Below are positions 51,401-63,400 of a stretch of 64,000 nt of DNA, in pieces. This stretch comes from Argopecten irradians (lineage: Eukaryota > Mollusca > Bivalvia > Pectinida > Pectinidae). The notes under the pieces are model-generated. The model saw nothing but the letters and a program-made list of their open reading frames with translations. It was not told the origin of the DNA and did no database searches. The stretch covers positions 62,178,902 to 62,242,901 of the forward strand of contig NC_091134.1 of NCBI RefSeq assembly GCF_041381155.1, written 5' to 3'. The position numbers and the translations under genes are program-made. How positions within the stretch are numbered: position 1 is the first letter of the stretch; every line of letters begins with the position of its first letter.

Positions 51401-54400
51401 GCAAAGGGAAACAGGTCAGTGTAAGTAAACATACAGAAACACGTACTTCATCAACAATTGTACTCGGGTTCTATTATATATAAACAATTTGTAACAGACA
51501 TGAGAAGTATTTTTAGAGTATGTATTGTAAGATTACCGGGTAGTATGAATACAAGTAGTACATATTTGTACAAAGATTACTGATATAAAGTTTTATAATA
51601 CAATGATTAATGAAAAAAGGTAATTATAGATAAAAAGGTGTAAAGTTTTAAGTTAATTATAGCTATCATAAACAATCTGATAAAAACATGATATCAGTTC
51701 CAGGTGTCTCATCTATAGCCAAAGGGTCCCAGCCTACTATAAAAGTATGACCTACCAGTACTTTACACAATTAATTTACATGAAGGCTGACTTAAACAAA
51801 TAATACATTCCTGCAATACTCATACATTTTAGTTCTGTATTCATTCTTTACTTTAATTGAATTACATTTTATATTATATTATTAGCAGGGTATTTCATTT
51901 TCTGCTCAAACTAATTTGTGAACATTTTGTGGAAAATAGGGAAAACATTACTGTTATTAAAAAAATTATGCTTGTCATGAAAAATGTCAGAAAATTTGCT
52001 ATAAAACCCACGACATGCAGTCAGTGATAACACTATAGCCATAAACTGAAAGTTTACAATTTGAAATGAAAATGGTTTGGTGGAACGAAAATTGGGAACA
52101 GGAAAAAACAAACATCTCACAATATATGGGCATGATTAATTATGAGAAATATTTATATGAAATGTATATGGATATCCATAGGCAAGTATTAATTGATACA
52201 ACGTTGGATGATTTAAAGAAATGGCAATAAACACATTGTATAAGTGTATACTGTGCTATATAATGAATCAATAGATCATACCTTGTGATTCTGTGCCTCA
52301 AATCGTACAAAAATTCTTTGTGATGCATGATTTGTGTGTTAAGATACATGTATATGAGAAAATGAACAAAAGAAAACAATATATAAACATATGCATGGAG
52401 ATGATGTAAATTATTTACTGTTTCCCTCTGAAAAATCTGATTGGCTATGAATAAAAGAAATATTTAGAACATGAACATGATTGATTATGAACAGAACACA
52501 AGAAATGTTTGAAACATGAATTTGATCGGCTACTGATTAAACCCATAAGTATTTTGAAATGAATTGGATTGGCTATGAAACAGAGATATTTTCCAAATTA
52601 ATGTTATTTGATTGGTTGTGAAAAGTACCTGAAAATCTATGAAAGACCACAAATATATTTTGAAATGATGAGCATGTTTGTCAATGAAGACAAGGAATAA
52701 ATAGAAGACGAATTTGATTGGCAATAAAAGACCATGAATATTTTGAAATAAATATGGCTGATTATGGTGACAAAAATGATTTGGAACATGATTTTAATTT
52801 GTAATGATCAGCAAAGTATACAATGGGTACTAAAAGGACATGAAACATACATATTGTAGATGACAAAAATCTGTTTCCCTAGGTAATGATGCACAAACAT
52901 GGAAAGCAAATGCACACATCAAGGAATATGTCCTTGCTATTAAATCTAAATTCTTATTATATCTAGAAACATTATACTAACACAATTAAGTAATCCTACT
53001 AAAATTGGAAACAAATGCCTATGTTATGTATTACATGGAGAAACAAGTATTGCAAAATAGCTTGATTCACAATTTACAAAGCCATTTTTGGGAGTGGGTT
53101 GTAGTGGTTGGAGACAGGGGAAAGAAAACAGAGATTGACCAATACCAAATGTTCCATTACCAAAGGTATGCAAGAGCCTTAATAATAGAAGAATCTTTTT
53201 AAGTACCAACTGAAAAATTTTGGAAAGATTTTAGAAAATCAGCACCTTAATGAGAAAATTTCACCTCTGAGTACCTAAATTCTTTAAGGTATATTATGTT
53301 ACTCATAAAGTTTTTGGTATAGCATATTGTGTTCATTATAGTTCTGTGTGACAAAATACACGGGAGGAGGTACCAGAGATTTGGCCCACGACTTTTAGTA
53401 GGTATCCCACCGGGTGTACAGTAGTTAAAGAGTCGACTATTTTACAACACTTGTAGTAAAGAGTTAGTAAGGTGAACCTGTGAACATGCATTGTATTCTA
53501 CCTCTTCTGATTTCTTCTGCTGAAAAAAACAGGCAGACAAAAATATTGATAAGCACAAGCAAAGACAGAAAGCTTGGAATATTTACACAGTGTACATAAT
53601 ATAGCATAGCACTACACATATAACCAGCCATACTTGTTATATAGACGTCATACATATAGCATACAGCCAGAATGCACCATTTTTACATACATAGTTATAT
53701 ACCCTCATACTATATAGACTAAGAAATAGCAATCATAGAAGAATATACATGACTATCAATGTGAAGCTATCTTGACTAATATTGTTAAAGAGTTTACATG
53801 AAAGTAAGACTATATACAAAACTACATACTAAGAAGGAAAGTACCATTAGAGAACATAATATAGTATCTTTGTAATTTTCTAGATTTCTGAGTAAATTCT
53901 GGAGTCTAATATCTAACAGTGTGCTGAACTATAAAATATACAAACTAATGTGAATCATGCATTTTATTTTAGGTGATCCCATTACCAAATATGGAAAGAA
54001 GGTTTAATCATAAGGAAGAGTGTTAATTTCACCAGAACCAATTAATTACGTTAACGATTTCACATTTTATAGACATATATATACAAAAGGAACCATATCC
54101 CTGAGCCAGAAACAACAATGTGTGAGACAGTACTAACAACTTATTGACTTACCTTTGGCGTGATGTTATCTATCTGAGTTCTCAGACTAAATGTCAGCGT
54201 TGTTCCAACTGATGATCCATGACGTCGCCCAACCAAAACCAGTGTGGCCTCTGCAGGCCGTAGGAATCGACTAGTGAAGTCGACGTTGAGATATAGGGTG
54301 GATCTAGGAGCAATGGATACAAAGTCACCTTTCGGGACTTTGAAATCACGAGCATCGATTCCAGCTATGAGAACTTGGTACACGAGTGTCTTCCCACTGG

Positions 54401-57400
54401 GGTTACTTAACTTCACCTGGAGGGCAACAAACGAATCAGTATGATATACATTTCTAACAGTTCAACTTTAGTTGATGGGATCATTCCTATGTTATAAAGA
54501 ACCAATCTATTCTTACAAAATCAAAACAAGATGTTCTAAGCAAAAAAAAAATCATTGGTCTTAGATATACACCAGCTAAATGTTCTGCTTACAGTTCTGA
54601 GACAAAATTGTTGAAGGCAAGATCAAAGAATAATGATCTTAAAGTTACATGGATAACATTTATCTTTCTTTATCTTTGTTTATTGCACTCTGAAACATCT
54701 ACTCATAACATAAAAGAGACAGAAAATCCCTTTGTTGTTTTCATTCAGGGGGTTATAGCACTTTATAGCTACAACCAGAAGTGCCTATTTTGGTAACTAG
54801 ACCACAGTACCTGTCTGGTGACAGAGGCATGCAGACTGCCAGAGTAGTCAATAGTAGCCTTAGGGACATACTGGGGCAGTCGCTGGTACAGATTCACACA
54901 CAGCAACAACAGAGCAATGGGGTTAGGGTCTGTGATGTCAATCGCCTGGAAAACAAAAATTAAGCAACATACATAATCATGATTAATGAAGAAATAACAA
55001 TACTGATTAATTTTAATAATTAAAGATGCCATAATCCAAACTTATAATGTTACAAATGTTTCATGGCAATTCCTGAAAAATACTTTTAATCATTTATGTT
55101 ACAAACCAGAAAATGTTACCTCAGAGGAGCTCCAACATAGACCTACCTGTATATCGTAGTCGATGCCAGCATATCTCATGGCATTCACGACCTTAAGGGC
55201 ATTGTGGAGACATTGTTCAGCAGTGGCTGGGTGGGTGTACATATCCTGGAGGTGGGTCTTGATCTAAAACATTAATAATCACAACAAACTTTCCTTATAG
55301 TCTCAAATCATTAAAGAACCAGACTAAAGCATGAAAACACAATCTGTCCAAGGTCCACATATAACCAACAGGTATACTTACCAGGAAAGGCATGTGGGCC
55401 CCAAGGACAGCCCCCAGAACCAGACCATCCAACAGGTCAAAGTCGTAGTTTACTATCCAACGAGACGGAGGAACTCCACCTATAAAGGTCAGACAACATT
55501 TGTTATCAAAATTAAAGGACATGAATAAAAAGGAGATAGCATGACAATCGAGGTCCTTATCCTTAAATACATTACAAAACTACATTGTATTAGTAATCAT
55601 TTTGCAGTCATTTTGGCAAAACATTTGATATTTACTTGTTAATTTTGTGCAATGTGCAATAAATTTTCCACAGGACACCAAACCTCGAAATTAAGACCTA
55701 CCTTTGCTACAGTTTGACCAGATACGAGTCCTGTACTGTTCATAATGGTGGTTGAGCCAAGTCAGTAGAATTCTCTCCCCTACACTGTAGATATTACTAC
55801 TGAGTGGGTCAGGGTTAACCTCAGGCGCCTCCACAGTCTTGTCAGGAGATACCAGACTTTTCAGACTACGTGGAGTGACCTTACTGAGGACCATAACCTG
55901 TAAATGAAAACAACACAATATTAATAGGTTTTAGATCTATATGAGATTTAGTATACCAGCAAAGTCACATTGATATTTAATCCAGTTAAATATATCATTT
56001 ACAGGTGGCTACTTCAGTCCTGCTATATTAGTGACTTTTTATGTAGGATAAACATACAAATTAGCCAGTTTTAATTTATCTGTAACAGAACCAACAGAGT
56101 TTACAGAGGTTCAAAGTGTCAATCATTGTTCTTTTTTCCATTTCAGAAAAATCTAAAAAAAAAAAATTTTAATTCTAATTTACAAATTTTCTTGTTGAAA
56201 ATGACTGCATTAAACTTGTAAATAAGGTTCTGAACAATGAAAATGTAGGTATGTGTACAACTTGTTGGATTCAAAGAGCTATCTCCCCTGCTGATATGTT
56301 AATTCTATCATTTACAATATCTGCCTAACATTACCTTTAGAAGCTGTAGGAGGATGTCAGTCCAGGCACGTTTAGATACCGCCTCAAATACATCGCCTTC
56401 CAGCTCCTCCTCCTCATCCATCTTTTTGGCCTCCTCTTCCTCCCCCTGGGTCACCAACTCCAGCTTGAGCTGCTTCTGCATCTGTTTCCACAAGTGGTAG
56501 TCTCTGGGTTCCATCAGGTACTCTGGTTTGATGGATGCCACACATGCACCCTGACACCTAGAGTTCAAAGGTCAAGGTCATATACAAGCAACTGAAGCAA
56601 CTTCACTGATCATTATAATGTAATTTCTGTGACCGAGAAATACTTCTCAAACAATATTCAAAAATTTCTTAAATATTTTGAAAATCATTATCTGTAAGAG
56701 TTATGTTATACATTTTTTAGATCTTATCTTGAATTCAGCATCAAATTAAGTGTTTACAACAATAAAATTACTAACTTAAAGTAGTATGAATTATCTAACT
56801 TGACCTACTTGAGGAATGTTAGCAGTGTGGAATGTTGCCAGTACACCTGTTTGACCCTCTCTATGGGGTCAGAGGGTAAAGGTGAGTTGAGGGGGATACC
56901 AGGGATAGGCCGTCCAGCAAGGTGACACATCATGTCATAGATAGTCTTGAACTCTTTCTTGAGGTTGTTGGTGTCCCAGCTGCCAGCCTTAGCTTGCTTT
57001 GGCATATCATCATTGATAGGTTTCCGACTGATACCACTGTTAAAAACGTTCCATTTAACATTCATACTGACCAAATCCAACTTATAATAATACAACAATG
57101 AATTTCAAATTTGTTTTATAGATTTAATTTACATGGTACTCTATGAAGTTGGTAAATACAGTCAATAATACTAAAGATTTTGTTGTTGTGGACAATATCA
57201 AAACTGTACCCCTCGAAATTAAAATCAAATAAGGCATTTCAGATTGAAATAAAGAATAAAATATTCGTATCAGACAGCCAGCATAAGGTCACTATAGACG
57301 TTGCTTCAAGTGAATATGAAGTGTGTCCTACCTCCTAAGTGAGTGAGGAATACTGATGGGGAATTGTCCGGAGGGCCAGCCCTGTGACGAGAACCATCTC

Positions 57401-60400
57401 TGGACAGCCAGGAGTACCTCCAGGTGGAATATTCCCTCCTCTGAATCCTCGTCAGGAAACATAGCAGAGCCTAATGACCGGGAGGCTAGATCCTGCTGGT
57501 TACGACTCATAGCATGTTCAGAGCCAGAGGGAGGCTTGTTCATGGCTCCCTCACGATTCACAGGTGTACTACCATCGGTGGAGTCTGAGGGCAGGTAGAA
57601 ATAACACAGGTGAGTTACCATAAAGACAGGTAAAAATTGTACAGGTGAGTTTATATTGTTTACAGCTATAAATGTGCAGGTGAGTTTATCTTAATGACGG
57701 GTAAAAAATGAAGACTTAATTTTATCTTGATAACAGGTAGAAAATGTACAGTTGTAGATAGAGATTTTCCATGTTCCTTTGTTAAGATATTTTCTGTTTT
57801 CAATTACTTTAAACGTATAGAATTAACCTACCAGTAACACTACCAGATGACTCGTAGCTGGAGGAAGAGATCTGGAAGTTTGAGCTGGTGGCACTGGTAC
57901 TAGGGCGACTGTTGTGTGTCGGGGAGACACATGGAACAATCACAGCCTCACCTCCATTTAGGGTCTCCTTTGACAGAAACTTGCGTCCTTTGGGAGATGC
58001 ACCCTACAACCAGAGTTAAAGTGAAATGTTTTATTATCTTTTCTTTATTATTTGAGAAATGCTATAAAATTTATTATTTGAGAAATGCTATAAAAATATT
58101 TTTGAAATTGTACTGTAAAAGTCCCTTTTCTATGTGAATAAATTCAACTACTTGTACAAGTGAACTCCATCTTTTTCAAAATGGTGGATAAAAACAATGC
58201 TATTGATAATTAAGAAAAATATTTATAACTGTATATGTATCCTGTCTCACCTGTTCACAGACAATCTGGTGGTCTGTCCTGTGGAGGGCCAGGAAGTGGT
58301 AACAGGTCAGTAGACAATTATCAGCTGTCGCCATCACCATCAATTTAAATCTAAACACACAAACATCAAAACATCAACATCATCCTTGATGGCAACAATA
58401 TATTGGGTGCTATAAAATGCCACTTGTGGCATAAATATTATGACTTTATAAGCAAGAAAATAACACACTGTAATTTGTTTTATTTACTATCAAAAAAGAC
58501 TTTAAAAGCATGAAAATAATACACAATAGTTTGTTTTATTTACAATTAAACATTTGATATATAGCAGACCAATAAAAAGAACACTGAATCTAGCAAAAGG
58601 TTAATAGAAATGAACCATTGCTTGGGATTTTACTAAATTGTCTTGCAAAGGCAGGAATTTTGATCCGATAAAGTAGATACACATTGTGTCTGGTAAATGT
58701 GATCCCTGTAGGTGCTCATTATAGAAACAAAGTGCAAGATCAGAATAAAATCCATCTTTGATCCCAGAAACAAATCTGAAGGAAATAAGCATATCATATA
58801 AGTTACCCTCATGGTTTAATTAAAAACTTTTTTGTGATAACCCTGAACTTGACCTTGGCTTTCAGCCATGATAACACTAACTTCAGCAGCAGCGTTAACT
58901 TACTTGCGATCATCAGAGTCCACAAATATGATTGGCTCAGCGAAGGAGACTGGTTTGGGGCTTGAGAAAATAAGCTTACAGGGGAGAGCACAGGGCTCAA
59001 TCTGTCCATCATCTCCACAACAGGGGCTCACTTCTGTAATAACAAACAAACTTGATTCAGATGGCATGGTTAACATAGAGTTTGATGTAAACATTGCAAG
59101 ATTTTGGAATGATATTGTTAAGTTTTGTGTGAACAATTTGCATTTTTTCCTGATACATTTCAAACCTCAGAAACAATGTTTACAATCACTACATGTATTT
59201 CTAATTTTCGAAAGATAAGTTTAAAAGTTTGAAACAAATAATATACCCATTTGAATGAACTTACCCGATCCCTCTGGCCAGACCACACTGATGGGAGAAA
59301 TGGTACTGCCGTCCTCACATTCCACCGTGGGAGTGATCACAGAGATTTGGGAGGGCCTAAAAATAGGTCACAACAATAAAAACAGGTGACAACAATTAAT
59401 GTCTCAGTTAAACTATAGGAAAATAAACCTAAAAATACATACTGGATAGTTAAATCTTATATACTCCAATTTGTAATGACACAAGAATCTATTCCAACTG
59501 AAACGGGTACTGTTCAAATTGAAGTAAACATTTGTACCCCGTTATGGTAACATAGGTACTCAGATAGCATACAATTTGCCATATTCTGCTCTCTCAGAGA
59601 ATTTTTTAATCTTTCATTATTTAGCATTACCACTAAATACATGTATCACATCTTTTTTGACTTAAATACTGTAAATAGTTTAGTCAACTCTAGTTCTTCA
59701 TTAAATATTAAAATGCAATTATAGCAACAGAGGAACAAGCTGGTCAAATATCAAATTTGATTAAGGTGGTCCGTTTACTGATACCGGATAAATGACCCAA
59801 ATTGATGGCAATCAAGCCAGCAGGATAGCATGAAGAACATGAGATGAGAAGAGATGGTCAGACACAGTGGTATAAATATATGGCTCCTGGTGTCATTGGT
59901 CACCCCTCAGACTTGTGTAAAACTTACTTGCTGTACTGCCCTGCCAGGATGGTGAACTCAGCAGAGACCTCAGTCATAAGGGGTACAGGAGTCATGACTA
60001 TAGCCAGAGGGTCAAACCAAAGTCTGGGGGACTTCATCTCTGCGATGACCTGTAAGTACTGGTACGGCTTCTCAAGGTCATTGATCAAAATCGGGATCAC
60101 CAACTCATGGCGACATGGCTCAGCTGAAAATATGAAAATAAATATCAAGTAAAATCTTTTAAATTATTCTGAATTAACCCACAACCCCTTTCCCCCACCC
60201 CATCCCCCCCAGTAATTCACGCTTGTTGGCATTTTTGCATATTTACTTCACAATTATGTAAAATTATTGAAATTAAACTTCAAACCCTGAGATCATATAA
60301 TATGTAATTACTGTCTGAACTAAATGACCTGCATAATTAATAAGGCAATAGAAAACTATTCGGATTAGATTTACATGTGACCATCAAGACAAGCTGGTAA

Positions 60401-63400
60401 AATGTTACAAAACTTACTGGGACAGAACAGAACAGAAATATGCTGTGTCTGTCCAGCTTCCAGTACTCCCTCTACACCTTTACTCTCCTGTGGGTTCATC
60501 ACCACAAATGGTACCCCCGATGGATGGATGAATTTGATGATTCCATCCTGTAAAGCTTTGACAGGGGCACTCAAGTCCAGCAGCCATTTCAGAGGCTTGT
60601 CACTGTTGTTAACCAATACAGTTCCCTGGAAAAATGGCAGACACATGTTAAAATCCTCAAAACAATTTTAAGGTAGACATTCAAAAATAGCAGGTGATAC
60701 AATTTCTATGTTCTGCTTATTTCCTATACTGATTGATGTCTATTCACCTTTATCACATGCCTCGTAATCCATACCATCTGAATTTAGGATTGATGAGGTC
60801 TCCATTTTTCTTAATTTAATACAAAAACATTTAAAGGATTTTCATACAAGGTGAATAGACATCAATCACTATAGGAAATTTATCATAAATTGAATAAAAA
60901 TACTTCTGAATTTCCTAAAATTATAGGGAACAAGAAATATTTTTTTCTAATACTCAAAATTATAGATATCATCATCCTTAAAATTAGCTTTGGTGTGCCA
61001 AATCTAGTACAAAATAGTCTCAATATTTGAATGTTGTACACAGATTTTCTTTCAATAATATTATTTGATATTTAAATGTTTCCAAAAGTTGAAAGCAGAA
61101 TGAAGGATATATTCCATCCAACCAGATAGCTAACTATAACCTTTTTAATAATATGTATACATGTACATGTATTAAGTTTGTGTGATTGAATATACCTATC
61201 AAGCCAGGGTATCTAATGATCAGGCTTTATACCAACTAACTAAGCATTAACATAGTACATGATAATCATGCCTTTTATTTTTATTCTTTTAAAACATTCT
61301 AATGCTTATATCTAATATTTTGTAAGCAGGAAACAGGAGAATGATTTCATGCTGTGCAAAAAGATGAAGGTGATATTTTTCGCTTGATTGAATGTGTTTA
61401 ACTTGCAGGTAAAAAACAAATAACTAAATCATACAAAGTACAGTGATATGAGAGTTGTCAATGTGTTGGAATCATAAACTCCACAAGCTTATCAGACTAG
61501 GACATAGCCAGCGTGTACTCGTGCATTGGACATGCATTCACAAACATTTTAAATAGAGTAAGAAACACGGGATGTGTTTAGGAAAACATTGTGAAGCAAT
61601 GAAGATGAAACATATATTATCCCATTCAAAATAATCAGTACATTACTATATATCCACTATCACATTCTTGAATGACATTGCTGAACTCAAAAAAAAATAG
61701 CATAGTCAATGGCAATATTGGCAATTAGCTAGTGTTACATGTATAATTAATAGATTCTATTCTGTATTTGCATATTACAGAGTTATCTGCCCTTGCGGGT
61801 AGGTATTAATTGTGACGTCATGTGTTTGCGAGCGTAACGTTATACTTTAATTTCGGAGAAAATGACTTAAATTGCGCTCACAAAATAATGATGTAACAAT
61901 CAATATCTACCCGCAAGGGGGCTAACTCTATAATATGCAAAGACGGAATATATGAAGCCTAATTTAAGTTTGAAATTACAAATTACATACATACTGTTTA
62001 CAGCATGTAAGTGTATAGATGTATTATTTTATTTAACTCAATATTAAATATTATATACTTGAGTATAAATAGAAGACTAGTACATAGTTCTGTTAAATGT
62101 CAATAAAATACCATATACCAAAGTAAATTTGTGAAAATCATGTTTGAAAGGTGAAGATATTTCATGAATCTATTATTGTGGTGAATTTTTATATTTGTAC
62201 CATGATTAAAGATTTCTTTTCTCAGGAAAGTTTGTATCTAGCCAAAGCAGAGGTTTTGATATATAGAGCAATAATAGGCAGAAATGCAGCATATTCCATA
62301 TAATATACATGTCAAGCAGTTAATGACATAAGGTATATAAATAGGTAGGAAGATGATACAGGACATCATGCTTCACAGGGGAGATAACTTTACCTGTTGA
62401 ACGGGATGCTGAAATTAAGCAATCAAAAGTTCTCAATTAATTAACAATTTTATCATCACTACTTTAAATCCACTAAATCTTATGTTAACATTCTCATTTT
62501 TGAAAGACTTTAAAAACTCTTAACAAATTTTCTGAAGTTATTTATGAGAAAATCTTTTTGTCAACAGTGGAACCTAATCAGTACAAATTGTTACCTTAGA
62601 CACTCCTATTCCTGTAGAGGCAGTGGGGTCTTGAAATGTGGACGGCAGTGAGAACTCAATCTTATTGGAGGAGAGCTGCAGTGGCTGACGTAGGGCCGTG
62701 GCAATGACATGCTTACTGGGGGTGGCGATAGTCAGGGGCTGGGGGCGGGGATTAATGATATGTTGAATGCTGTTCTTATTTGAGGGAGCAGGGGTGGGAG
62801 GGAAAGGGGTGGGGGCCGGAGAAGGAGCTCCAATCTGATTAATTATAACTGGCATAATGAAGTCATATGCTGCCACCTACAAAAATTAACATAGAACATT
62901 CAAAGTCAAAGGAAGAGGACACCTCAAGTAAACGACATAAGGACAGACATGCATTAAAAAGTGACAAATACATGTATATTATATGCTCAATCACGTAAAA
63001 ACACTGTTAACATAATGTATTATAGGAATAAAAATTGTGTATACCAAGCGGCATCCCAAATTCAGTCTCTCTTTTTTTAAATCTGTAATAAGTGTGGTAT
63101 TGAGATATAAATCTTTCGCTATGTACAATTTGTGGAATTATATGACTTTGTTGAAATATTTAAGTGTTGAAATAACTAATTCAGGTGAATTCAAAATCCC
63201 TAATTGTTTCTCAGAACAAGACTATTTCAAATATTTCTGAATACTCACCTCTGTTGGAGTGAAGATTATCTCCCCTTCAATGGTCTCCTCTGGTGCCATG
63301 GTAACTGTGTACATCCCAGGATTCAACATCTGATAACTGTAGTCCTCTGTAAAAATACAAAGTATATTGTCGAAATAACTGTATACACACCAGAGATTGA

